Source: Volvox africanus (Eukaryota > Chlorophyta > Chlorophyceae > Chlamydomonadales > Volvocaceae). Taken from it: a stretch of 64,000 nt of DNA. Below are positions 52,801 through 64,000 of the stretch, piece after piece. The notes beneath the pieces were generated by a model. That model had not been told where the DNA came from. It searched no databases and worked only from the letters and a program-made list of their open reading frames with translations. The number at the start of each line of letters is the position of its first letter. Within the stretch, counting starts at the first letter, position 1. The position numbers and the translations under genes were made by a program. The stretch covers positions 3,323,001 through 3,387,000 of the forward strand of contig BSDZ01000011.1 in the NCBI GenBank assembly GCA_030268105.1, written 5' to 3'.

Positions 52801-55800
52801 GGCCTCCGCGAGCTGCGTCTGCTGCTGCAGCGCTGCCATCTGCAGCTGCAGCACCTTCCGTCCGCTGGCCTGCTGCCGCAAGGGCCTCCTCACTGCTTGC
52901 CTGCAGGGCCTCAATGACCGTCTTCAGGGTCCCCACTTCAACCTCCAACCTCGACTGAAGCCGCCACGCTGAGGTGACGCGCTGTTGGAACCAGGGCAAC
53001 TCGACCTTCGCAATGAACGGGACGGGGGAGGGTGAAGACAGCGTTAGTGAATCATCATCAGCCCGCCCCTCGATCAAAGAAACGAATAACCCCACAGCAT
53101 CAGGCCCCCTGCTCTCCTCTGCTGGCTGAGGGTCCAGCTCCCAACCCCGCCGCTGTACACCCCCGCCCCCCCATGTGCCCTCGCTCTCACCTTAGCCTTA
53201 TAGGCCAGCTGCTGCAGCTTCTTGTTGCCGATTGGGAGCGTGTACCTCACACGCAAAGGAGCCATCTCCTGACGACACAAGGAAGGGCAGACAAGTGGAC
53301 TGGTTATATGCACGAGCAGCAGGCGGCATAAGAACGATAAAAGCCCGGATGATCCACGTGCAGACCAAGATAAGGATAGAAATCATCACGCGCCCATCGC
53401 GCGCTGTCGCACCCATCGTCCCCAATCACCATGCACTCGGCAGATGCGCTTGTGATACTCGTGCGTCGTCACCGCTCCCATCATCTGGCAACAGTGTTCC
53501 TAATGTGCATATATATGTGTGCACATGTATGTGTATATTCATATATTGCTCGAGTGCAGCCACGCTTGCAGTCAGCCAGCAGCTTCGATTTAGTTAATGA
53601 CTCGATCAGCAGCAGCGGGCGAAGAGGCTTACCTCGAGCGAGCAAAACAAGACACCTTCAGCACCGGTACTCGGCAACCTCCGTCCGTCAGCAACCTCGC
53701 TCAAAGGTTGTGACGTGTATAAGGACGATGAAGTCTTGAGTCAATACCCTATAATGAAAACAAAGGAACAACAGCCATCACATATGGCCCCGATGCCGAG
53801 GAATAAAGGTCCCACGGTACGCACATACACACACAGAGGCAGGAGCGGCGTCCCAACACCACAACGCACGTTGCCCAAGCAAATCGTGCGTATTCTGTCT
53901 GATACCGCACATACTTTGCGCGTAAGCAGCAGAAGTCAGCCACAATGCAGTATGCTGCAAGTGCGGGGGTAACTTATGATTTGGCGAAGCTAAGCAAGCG
54001 CAGGGATGCCGCTCCAGCCTCGACTTGCTAGCTTGCGCATCCCGCGCGCATCCCGGCTTCCAGCCGCGTAATAAACAGACACAAAGCCAAGTACAATGCC
54101 ATCATATCATGTGTGCATTTGTTCCTTTCTTTGCGTACCTCAAGACGGCACGTTGTGACAAAACACGAAACCTGGTCCGTTGGCTTTGAAGTAGGCTTTG
54201 AAGCACCAGAATTCAACGAACTGCAGGCAAATGGTAAGAGACGGTAAGGTCTATCGTATGTCGCCGAGCTTCGGGCAGTGTGAGTTCCCAAGGCACGGAC
54301 GACGGTCCGGTCCCAGTGTTCCCCAGCCACTTCAACCCATAACATGTTCGTGAAGACAATTTAAATCCCAGTGCAATGGAGGCCGCAAGCTAAGAAAACA
54401 ACCTTGACAAACAAGGACGAAACCTCGCTCCCCCGAGCAACCCGGGGTCCCGAGGCGAAACCCAGCAGCAGCCAATATAAACACACTCAACAACAAGCCG
54501 CAGTTCAATTCCTCATGTACCTATAAGTTGGATGACTCGGAACTTTCCGCAATGTTGGCTGTTGGCTTTATAGGCTGTGAGCCGCCTGAAAATCAACAAC
54601 CTACATTACAGACATGCAAACTATTTGATCAGTCGTAGGATCAACATAAGCGATTCCCAAGGCAGAACAGCAGACCAAAAGGTGTACCCGATGCCCGTGC
54701 ACACTTGGACGGGTCGCACAAAGCCAGTCGATACAAGACCATCAGCAAGGATGCAGATTGCTTGATCTACTCACCAAGGAAGGGATGCCGCCGCGCAGCC
54801 CTCACAATACGACTTTGCTGTAGGAGTTAGAACTTACTGGCTGTGCAGTTGGCGAATGCAATAATCCAGGAAACGGATTATCAGTAACAAGCTACACTTG
54901 CAACGAAACGTTGTAGTATTGCATATGAATTGGGCGACAATGCGCTCTTTATCCCAATCGCTTCCGCGGTTGTACGTCTTACGGCAACCAGTGCGTCAAG
55001 ACGAAGTTTCATCCACGATATCAGCGCATCTCAATACTGACGTTGGCGTAGTTTAATGTATTTTGGGAGTTGGATCCGAAACCTTGCGTCTCGTAGTGGA
55101 GGTGTGTACTCATCCATGTTGCGGCCATGCACACTCATTAGCCTCCCGCCCATCGCACTCGTTCTTCACATCCCCGCGCCTTTGCTCATCTGCTCCATCG
55201 GGAAGGTTTGAAAGCTTTTCCGTTTTCACATTCACTCCACTGAGATCCTTTCAATTTTCTGACACTAGTCATCGCCGGTTCCGTCCCCCTCTTCCCCCTC
55301 TTTCTGCTGCATCTCGGATGGCCATCATCCTCATCATGCCGCACTATACATTTTATAAGTTGTTATTCGTGCATTATCCTCCTGGAATAATCGAATGGCG
55401 ATTGACCAAGTGGGTTACGGCTCTGTACAATCCACCCATTCCGAATCCCAGCCGCACTGCTGTGCCCTACCCGAAATCTCTATGTGTATGGGTGTATGGG
55501 TGTATGGGTGTATGGGTGTATGTTTCCCCCTCTTCGTCCCTGATTCCCGCTCCCATGTCATATAAACTGGAGTCATTGCAGGCGGTCGCACCGCCATGCC
55601 GCAAGCTTCTGCGCTTAGTTGTGCTAGTGATGAATGCCCTTCTTACACCATGCGGTTTAAAATGTTCGGGGGCCGGTGAGAACGAGCACCGACAGGGGAT
55701 GAGGAACGGAGATCACGGGCCGGAGTCCAGGGTACAGAGCACGGGGCACGGGGCACGGAGCCGGTGGCCGATGGCCGGGGTGCGGGGTGCGGGGTGCGAG

Positions 55801-55839
55801 GTGCAGGGTCCGGGGGACGGGGACAGGGACGGAAATGAG
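49889..55839. repeat. Array unit 7
   Basis: 5951 bp. Four TGTATGGG copies instead of eight, one inserted T at 52856-52857 inside exon 2 of the gene, and T instead of C in ATTCATATATT near 53541. C and A states at the two diagnostic sites. Confidence 0.95.
51391..53265 (-). pseudogene. Coiled-coil gene copy 7, broken by a one-base insertion
   Basis: Exons at 53191-53265, 52696-53005, 52289-52531, 51955-52155, 51391-51813. An extra T at 52856-52857 (CACCTTCCG against CACCTCCG in all other units) shifts the frame about 50 codons into the second exon. The shifted frame gives a Gly/Ala-rich tail ending at a stop near 52772, so about three quarters of the protein would be lost. The other exons are unchanged. 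A single-base assembly error in one repeat copy would look the same. Confidence 0.75.
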
Positions 55840-57341
55840 GGACGGGGATGAAGTATGCGAGACGGGGAATGGGGAACGAGAGACGGGAGACGGGGGATGA
55901 GGGCCTGAGTCCGGGGTCCGGGATCCGGGGTCCAGGGGCCGAGGACGGGAAACGAGGAACGAGGGACGGGGGAGGGGGCAAGGGGCATGGGAGACGGCGG
56001 ACGGGAAACGGGGGATGTTCCCACGTGTATGTATATGGGTGTGTGTTGTTATTACGAGATTTACACCGATTTGCATCCTTTCTTTCTATCACTTTTCTAA
56101 CACCACTACGGACAGGGTCCGAAAATGGGGTGACCAGGCATCCTGTGCCTGCACTGCCAATCCATCCCCTCTCTAGGGGCCTCCGCTTCCTTCTGCCCAG
56201 CCTCCATACGCCCACCTTATGGGTGTGTAATAAAATAAACGAACAAAGGAATAACCCCACGATCCAGGTGGCAGACATCCATCACTTCACAGCCACCTTC
56301 CTTAAATATAGAAACAAGGTCCGCCAATAAAAAAACATCAGCACTATCATGAATATCATTATCCCAGTAACGCCACAACTGGGCGCTTGCTTGCTAGGGA
56401 TAACACGCGAAGAAGAATCTACGTTCCTGTTACGGATGAGGGGGGAATCACTATGCTGCAGCTGCAGCAAGTTGCTGAATTGTGTCTCGCCATCAAACAG
56501 CCAGTACCTTGGAATTCGACAGCATTCCGCAGCACTTCTGAGTCCACAATCCTTTCCCCCATCTTCCCTCGGCGCCTTAATTACTTGGGAAGTGCACGCA
56601 CGCCATCATTTCTACGAATGAAGTAAAGCACACCCAGCACGCTAGCTAGCTGTAGGTCCTACTAAAGTATTGACAATGGATGCGGGTTTACCAACCCACC
56701 TTGCCAATAATGAACGCACCGTAAAAAGGAAAACCTAGGAAAAAGCGAAGCTAGCTGCTCATGAAGGAAGTATACATACGGGGAATACGGGGAAAACCAA
56801 AACACACACGAATGTTTTAGCATCGAGCTAACTATCCTGCTGTATGTCTCGCTGAATCAAAGGAGTACGAATGAAGCGCTCAAAATGAAAGAGGGCAGGC
56901 GTGCGATTGCCACGTCATGAGGCCCTACTCAAACCGCCTCATCTCGATCATCTGCAGAATCATCTGCTGTTCACCTGCTGCCGGAAGTCCCACTCAGCCT
57001 GCCCCCAATACAGAGCAGCGCAGGTGGCATACGAAACGTCCTGGCACCAGAAGGCCGCCATCCATAAACGAATTAGCACCCAAGACCTGGGCTAGAGGTG
57101 CGGTTGGCATCTCATATCGATCTACCACGAAGCCATCATACGGAAATCAGAAAATTACCGGCTGCTGCACAGCAAAAGCCATACTTGTGTGCCACCTACC
57201 CATCCCCCCTCGCTCGAGTCTCTCTTGATATATCTTTTTAATCACCTCGTCCCACGCCTCAGTCCTGATCATGGAGCCCATCCAGAACCCCCCGCCCCCC
57301 AAACACGCTGAATTGTCGCGCACTCAGCAAGTATGTAGTGC

Positions 57342-59215
57342 TCATCTGCCAGACGTGGGTCTGCTGCAGGCAGCCGTGCCCGTCCGTCCTGCAGCCTGCG
57401 ACTCGCGACGCCAAAGAGCATCCTTCAGCTCCTCGCACCTTCTCGACCAAGACTCATTCACTTCGCGCAGCTCCACCTTCAGGCAGCGGATCTCCTCGCG
57501 GCGATCCACTCTAGCCAAGGAGCGCTCCCGGGCGATGGTGACCTTGGCCTCCACTAGTTGCGCCCGCAGCTCCACATTCTCGGCAGTCGCCTCGGCCCTT
57601 ATGGACCACGCCGACGCCTTCCCCTCCCACACCTCCGACAGCTGAAGCTTCAAGCGCGCCACCATTCTCATGGCGCCATCATAATCCGCCGTGGCATCAG
57701 CGGCACGTTTTTCCGTGCAGGTCACGAGATGCTTCAGGCGGCCAATCTCCTCCGTCAGATTTTCCTGTATGTGGGCAGCAGTGGGTAGGTACATACATAC
57801 GTGGGTATATCGCAGCAGTTCACAAGGATCAGCGTTAGGTACACGCATCACATCAGGCCGTGCCGTGCGTCGGGCGGGTACACACAAACACGCCAACCGC
57901 CTTACCTTTATCATGCAGTTGTCCTTCTCCATGGCTTGCACCTGCAGGGCCGTGTCCTGCACGATCTTCTCCTGCCTCACCATCTTCGCTCTCAGAAAGT
58001 CGAGCTCAAAGTCCTTGTTTTCCAGCTCCACCCGGAACTCCTGACCCTCCTGCTCGTTCCTCCTAGCGAAAGCCTTCAGCTTCGAGCGCATATCCTCCTC
58101 TCTTGCCTGCGTGTTGATGGACCCAGCAGATGTGTACAACCATGCACTTCAGGAACGACGTTTTCAATACACATGCATGGCTAGGCGTGGCTGCATACGT
58201 ACATGTCAAGCCCGTTCCCTCGCGGCGCGGCCCCCTCACCTTCCATTCGTTGTTCTCCTTGTGCAGCATTTTGATCGTAGACTTCGCCGCCTGGAGGTCC
58301 ATGGCCAGCTGCGCAGACTTCGCCGCCTCCATGGTGGCCGCCTCCATGGCGGCCTGCACCTCCTGCCGCAACTTCTCCGTGGTCACTACCTCGGTCTTCA
58401 GCTTGGAGAGTGCACAGGCCGCCTTCGCCTCCGCGGTGCAGACCCGGGCCTGCGCATCAGTCCTGATGACCTCTTCCTTGACCTGCGGCAAGGCAAAAGG
58501 ACGACCACATGGGTTCATCAAGTTGCGAGAGTGCCACCTGTCATCTAAATAAATGAATAAATATTTATATAAACACTTAATACACATATCGCACATCCTT
58601 GCCCATTGGTACGCACCCTTGCAAGGCCGCCCGCAAGGAGACTCACCCGCCATTGGCTTCGCTCCTGCTGGGCGACCTGCTCTGCGCTCCTCAGACGTGA
58701 AGTCAGCATGGACACCTGCTGCTCATGGTCCGCCTGAAGCACCCGCACGTTGGCCTCCGCGAGCTGCGTCTGCTGCTGCAGCGCTGCCATCTGCAGCTGC
58801 AGCACCTCCGTCCGCTGGCCTGCTGCCGCAAGGGCCTCCTCACTGCTTGCCTGCAGCGCCTCAATGACCGTCTTCAGGGTCCCCACTTCAACCTCCAACC
58901 TCGACTGAAGCCGCCACGCTGAGGTGACGCGCTGTTGGAACCAGGGCAACTCGACCTTCGCAATGAACGGGACGGGGGAGGGTGAAGACAGCGTTAGTGA
59001 ATCATCATCAGCCCGCCCCTCGATCAAAGAAACGAATAACCCCACAGCATCAGGCCCCCTGCTCTCCTCTGCTGGCTGAGGGTCCAGCTCCCAACCCCGC
59101 CGCTGTACACCCCCGCGCCCCCATGTGCCCTCGCTCTCACCTTAGCCTTATAGGCCAGCTGCTGCAACTTCTTGTTGCCGATTGGGAGCGTGTACCTCAC
59201 ACGCAAAGGAGCCAT
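57342..59215 (-). CDS. Coiled-coil protein, array copy 8
   Basis: Five exons: 59141-59215, 58647-58955, 58240-58482, 57906-58106, 57342-57764. Two coding substitutions against copy 1, both silent: Leu CTG to TTG in exon 1 and Ala GCC to GCG in exon 2. The protein is therefore the same. Confidence 0.8.
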
Positions 59216-60955
59216 CTCCTGACGACACAAGGAAGGGCAGACAAGTGGACTGGTTATATGCACGAGCAGCAGGCGGCATAAGAACGATAAAAACCCGGAT
59301 GATCCACGTGCAGACCAAGATAAGGATAGAAATCATCACGCGCCCATCGCGCGCTGTCGCACCCATCGTCCCCAACCACCATGCACTCGGCAGATGCGCT
59401 TGTGATACTCGTGCGTCGTCACCGCTCCCATCATCTGGCAACAGTGTTCCTAATGTGCATATATATGTGTGCACATGTATGTGTATATTCATATATTGCT
59501 CGAGTGCAGCCACGCTTGCAGTCAGCCAGCAGCTTCGATTTAGTTAATGACTCGATCAGCAGCAGCGGGCGAAGAGGCTTACCTCGAGCGAGCAAAACAA
59601 GACACCTTCAGCACCGGTACTCGGCAACCTCCGTCCGTCAGCAACCTCGCTCAAAGGTTGTGACGTGTATAAGGACGATGAAGTCTTGAGTCAATACCCT
59701 ATAATGAAAAAAAAAGGAACAACAGCCATCACATATGGCCCCGATGCCGAGGAATAAAGGTCCCACGGTACGCACATACACACACAGAGGCAGGAGCGGC
59801 GTCCCAACACCACAACGCACGTTGCCCAAGCAAATCGTGCGTATTCTGTCTGATACCGCACATACTTTGCGCGTAAGCAGCAGAAGTCAGCCACAATGCA
59901 GTATGCTGCAAGTGCGGGGGTAACTTATGATTTGGCGAAGCTAAGCAAGCGCAGGGATGCCGCTCCAGCCTCGACTTGCTAGCTTGCGCATCCCGCGCGC
60001 ATCCCGGCTTCCAGCCGCGTAATAAACAGACACAAAGCCAAGTACAATGCCATCATATCATGTGTGCATTTGTTCCTTTCTTTGCGTACCTCAAGACGGC
60101 ACGTTGTGACAAAACACGAAACCTGGTCCGTTGGCTTTGAAGTAGGCTTTGAAGCACCAGAATTCAACGAACTGCAGGCAAATGGTAAGAGACGGTAAGG
60201 TCTATCGTATGTCGCCGAGCTTCGGGCAGTGTGAGTTCCCAAGGCACGGACGACGGTCCGGTCCCAGTGTTCCCCAGCCACTTCAACCCATAACATGTTC
60301 GTGAAGACAATTTAAATCCCAGTGCAATGGAGGCCGCAAGCTAAGAAAACAACCTTGACAAACAAGGACGAAACCTCGCTCCCCCGAGCAACCCGGGGTC
60401 CCGAGGCGAAACCCAGCAGCAGCCAATATAAACACACTCAACAACAAGCCGCAGTTCAATTCCTCATGTACCTATAAGTTGGATGACTCGGAACTTTCCG
60501 CAATGTTGGCTGTTGGCTTTATAGGCTGTGAGCCGCCTGAAAATCAACAACCTACATTACAGACATGCAAACTATTTGATCAGTCGTAGGATCAACATAA
60601 GCGATTCCCAAGGCAGAACAGCAGACCAAAAGGTGTACCCGATGCCCGTGCACACTTGGACGGGTCGCACAAAGCCAGTCGATACAAGACCATCAGCAAG
60701 GATGCAGATTGCTTGATCTACTCACCAAGGAAGGGATGCCGCCGCGCAGCCCTCACAATACGACTTTGCTGTAGGAGTTAGAACTTACTGGCTGTGCAGT
60801 TGGCGAATGCAATAATCCAGGAAACGGATTATCAGTAACAAGCTACACTTGCAACGAAACGTTGTAGTATTGCATATGAATTGGGCGACAATGCGCTCTT
60901 TATCCCAATCGCTTCCGCGGTTGTACGTCTTACGGCAACCAGTGCGTCAAGACGA

Positions 60956-60964
60956 GGGTTTTAG
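60956..60964 (+). other. Telomere-like insertion in unit 8
   Basis: Where all other units read GACGAAGTTTC, unit 8 reads GACGAGGGTTTTAGGTTTC: one A is replaced by GGGTTTTAG, a net gain of 8 bases. With the following G this is one full TTTTAGGG period, the telomere repeat type of Chlamydomonas relatives. Confidence 0.6.
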
Positions 60965-61798
60965 GTTTCATCCACGATATCAGCGCATCTCAATACTGAC
61001 GTTGGCGTAGTTTAATGTATTTTGGGAGTTGGATCCGAAACCTTGCGTCTCGTAGTGGAGGTGTGTACTCATCCATGTTGCGGCCATGCACACTCATTAG
61101 CCTCCCGCCCATCGCACTCGTTCTTCACATCCCCGCGCCTTTGCTCATCTGCTCCATCGGGAAGGTTTGAAAGCTTTTCCGTTTTCACATTCACTCCACT
61201 GAGATCCTTTCAATTTTCTGACACTAGTCATCGCCGGTTCCGTCCCCCTCTTCCCCCTCTTTCTGCTGCATCTCGGATGGCCATCATCCTCATCATGCCG
61301 CACTATACATTTTATAAGTTGTTATTCGTGCATTATCCTCCTGGAATAATCGAATGGCGATTGACCAAGTGGGTTACGGCTCTGTACAATCCACCCATTC
61401 CGAATCCCAGCCGCACTGCTGTGCCCTACCCGAAATCTCTATGTGTATGGGTGTATGGGTGTATGGGTGTATGGGTGTATGTTTCCCCCTCTTCGTCCCT
61501 GATTCCCGCTCCCATGTCATATAAACTGGAGTCATTGCAGGCGGTCGCACCGCCATGCCGCAAGCTTCTGCGCTTAGTTGTGCTAGTGATGAATGCCCTT
61601 CTTACACCATGCGGTTTAAAATGTTCGGGGGCCGGTGAGAACGAGCACCGACAGGGGATGAGGAACGGAGATCACGGGCCGGAGTCCAGGGTACAGAGCA
61701 CGGGGCACGGGGCACGGAGCCGGTGGCCGATGGCCGGGGTGCGGGGTGCGGGGTGCGAGGTGCAGGGTCCGGGGGACGGGGACAGGGACGGAAATGAG

Positions 61799-64000
61799 GG
61801 ACGGGGATGAAGTATGCGAGACGGGGAATGGGGAACGAGAGACGGGAGACGGGGGATGAGGGCCTGAGTCCGGGGTCCGGGATCCGGGGTCCAGGGGCCG
61901 AGGACGGGAAACGAGGAACGAGGGACGGGGGAGGGGGCAAGGGGCATGGGAGACGGCGGACGGGAAACGGGGGATGTTCCCACGTGTATGTATATGGGTG
62001 TGTGTTGTTATTACGAGATTTACACCGATTTGCATCCTTTCTTTCTATCACTTTTCTAACACCACTACGGACAGGGTCCGAAAATGGGGTGACCAGGCAT
62101 CCTGTGCCTGCACTGCCAATCCATCCCCTCTCTAGGGGCCTCCGCTTCCTTCTGCCCAGCCTCCATACGCCCACCTTATGGGTGTGTAATAAAATAAACG
62201 AACAAAGGAATAACCCCACGATCCAGGTGGCAGACATCCATCACTTCACAGCCACCTTCCTTAAATATAGAAACAAGGTCCGCCAATAAAAAAACATCAG
62301 CACTATCATGAATATCATTATCCCAGTAACGCCACAACTGGGCGCTTGCTTGCTAGGGATAACACGCGAAGAAGAATCTACGTTCCTGTTACGGATGAGG
62401 GGGGAATCACTATGCTGCAGCTGCAGCAAGTTGCTGAATTGTGTCTCGCCATCAAACAGCCAGTACCTTGGAATTCGACAGCATTCCGCAGCACTTCTGA
62501 GTCCACAATCCTTTCCCCCATCTTCCCTCGGCGCCTTAATTACTTGGGAAGTGCACGCACGCCATCATTTCTACGAATGAAGTAAAGCACACCCAGCACG
62601 CTAGCTAGCTGTAGGTCCTACTAAAGTATTGACAATGGATGCGGGTTTACCAACCCACCTTGCCAATAATGAACGCACCGTAAAAAGGAAAACCTAGGAA
62701 AAAGCGAAGCTAGCTGCTCATGAAGGAAGTATACATACGGGGAATACGGGGAAAACCAAAACACACACGAATGTTTTAGCATCGAGCTAACTATCCTGCT
62801 GTATGTCGCTGAATCAAAGGAGTACGAATGAAGCGCTCAAAATGAAAGAGGGCAGGCGTGCGATTGCCACGTCATGAGGCCCTACTCAAACCGCCTCATC
62901 TCGATCATCTGCAGAATCATCTGCTGTTCACCTGCTGCCGGAAGTCCCACTCAGCCTGCCCCCAATACAGAGCAGCGCAGGTGGCATACGAAACGTCCTG
63001 GCACCAGAAGGCCGCCATCCATAAACGAATTAGCACCCAAGACCTGGGCTAGAGGTGCGGTTGGCATCTCATATCGATCTACCACGAAGCCATCATACGG
63101 AAATCAGAAAATTACCGGCTGCTGCACAGCAAAAGCCATACTTGTGTGCCACCTACCCATCCCCCCTCGCTCGAGTCTCTCTTGATATATCTTTTTAATC
63201 ACCTCGTCCCACGCCTCAGTCCTGATCATGGAGCCCATCCAGAACCCCCCGCCCCCCAAACACGCTGAATTGTCGCGCACTCAGCAAGTATGTAGTGCTC
63301 ATCTGCCAGACGTGGGTCTGCTGCAGGCAGCCGTGCCCGTCCGTCCTGCAGCCTGCGACTCGCGACGCCAAAGAGCATCCTTCAGCTCCTCGCACCTTCT
63401 CGACCAAGACTCATTCACTTCGCGCAGCTCCACCTTCAGGCAGCGGATCTCCTCGCGGCGATCCACTCTAGCCAAGGAGCGCTCCCGGGCGATGGTGACC
63501 TTGGCCTCCACTAGTTGCGCCCGCAGCTCCACATTCTCGGCAGTCGCCTCGGCCCTTATGGACCACGCCGACGCCTTCCCCTCCCACACCTCCGACAGCT
63601 GAAGCTTCAAGCGCGCCACCATTCTCATGGCGCCATCATAATCCGCCGTGGCATCAGCGGCACGTTTTTCCGTGCAGGTCACGAGATGCTTCAGGCGGCC
63701 AATCTCCTCCGTCAGATTTTCCTGTATGTGGGCAGCAGTGGGTAGGTACATACATACGTGGGTATATCGCAGCAGTTCACAAGGATCAGCGTTAGGTACA
63801 CGCATCACATCAGGCCGTGCCGTGCGTCGGGCGGGTACACACAAACACGCCAACCGCCTTACCTTTATCATGCAGTTGTCCTTCTCCATGGCTTGCACCT
63901 GCAGGGCCGTGTCCTGCACGATCTTCTCCTGCCTCACCATCTTCGCTCTCAGAAAGTCGAGCTCAAAGTCCTTGTTTTCCAGCTCCACCCGGAACTCCTG
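61799..64000. repeat. Array unit 9, cut by the window end
   Basis: First 2202 bases only. Shares AAAAAGGAAAA, GGCGTGCG and GGCACCAG with unit 8, and has a private 2-base deletion (TC) near 62806. Confidence 0.95.
63299..64000 (-). CDS. Coiled-coil protein, array copy 9 (5' part outside the window)
   Basis: The last exon is 63299-63721 and the fourth exon runs from 63863 past the window end. The visible translation matches copy 1. Confidence 0.78.
   Translation of the reverse strand, partial: QEFRVELENKDFELDFLRAKMVRQEKIVQDTALQVQAMEKDNCMIKVRRLACLCVPARRTARPDVMRVPNADPCELLRYTHVCMYLPTAAHIQENLTEEIGRLKHLVTCTEKRAADATADYDGAMRMVARLKLQLSEVWEGKASAWSIRAEATAENVELRAQLVEAKVTIARERSLARVDRREEIRCLKVELREVNESWSRRCEELKDALWRRESQAAGRTGTAACSRPTSGR

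Larger units (their letters stand above)
55840..61798. repeat. Array unit 8
   Basis: 5959 bp and the most diverged complete unit. Private or shared-with-unit-9 changes include AAAAAGGAAAA near 56727, GGCGTGCG near 56900, GGCACCAG near 57046, C for G near 58857, G for C near 59117, A for G near 59166, an A run near 59708 and the telomere-like insertion at 60956-60964. Four TGTATGGG copies. Confidence 0.95.
14004..64000. repeat. Head-to-tail tandem array, unit 5982 bp, eight full copies plus part of a ninth
   Basis: The same sequence recurs with starts at 14004, 19986, 25968, 31950, 37924, 43906, 49889, 55840 and 61799. Unit lengths are 5982, 5982, 5982, 5974, 5982, 5983, 5951 and 5959 bp. The length differences are accounted for by TGTATGGG copy number, single-base insertions and one telomere-like insertion. 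All copies face the same way. The left edge is the point, 14004, where homology to later unit starts begins; the right edge is outside the window. Each unit holds one coiled-coil protein gene, so this is a gene amplification rather than simple satellite DNA. Confidence 0.98.

Noticed and set aside
14004..64000. Ribosomal RNA gene array (6-kb tandem units)
   Set aside because: No rRNA sequence is recognisable in the unit; the unit contains an intron-bearing protein gene instead.
14004..64000. CRISPR array or other prokaryotic repeat system
   Set aside because: Repeat units are 6 kb with a spliced gene, and the whole window is eukaryotic.

Overview
This is eukaryotic nuclear DNA: every recognisable gene is split by short introns with GT-AG (once GC-AG) junctions. 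A plastid-type ClpR, a plastid-type IscA/SufA protein and plant-type codon and intron habits point to a green alga. One 9-10 base insertion with the TTTTAGGG telomere motif fits Chlamydomonadales (volvocine algae), but the species cannot be named from the sequence alone.

Left flank, 1-14003: ordinary single-copy genes. A TMEM45/DUF716 membrane protein enters from the left (1-1737, +). A complete A-type iron-sulfur carrier, IscA/SufA (1900-2970, +), follows closely. It converges on a nine-exon ClpR gene of the plastid Clp protease (4230-8257, -). ClpR shares a 460-base divergent promoter region with a six-exon ZIP metal transporter (8718-11967, +). Between 12.3 and 13.7 kb there are exon-like segments of an unrecognised + strand gene. 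Exon models were built by hand from splice sites and reading phase; the IscA, ClpR and ZIP models each close to an exact multiple of three.

Right part, 14004-64000: a head-to-tail tandem array with a unit of 5982 bp. Eight complete units and 2.2 kb of a ninth are in the window, and the array runs off the right edge. Each unit carries, on the - strand, a multi-exon gene for a long coiled-coil protein of no family I recognise (core model five exons, 416 residues, all introns in phase 0). It also carries an 8-bp TGTATGGG minisatellite and a roughly 325-bp G-rich degenerate tract. The left edge of the array lies inside this G-rich tract. I saw no difference among units 1-3. Units 4-9 carry a few substitutions and indels in a mosaic pattern, including a frameshift that breaks the gene copy in unit 7 and a telomere-like insertion in unit 8.

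The flank genes do not form a pathway. IscA and ClpR are both plastid maintenance functions; ZIP and TMEM45 are membrane proteins. The array is the unusual part of the window: an amplified, nearly identical family of genes for an unrecognised coiled-coil protein.
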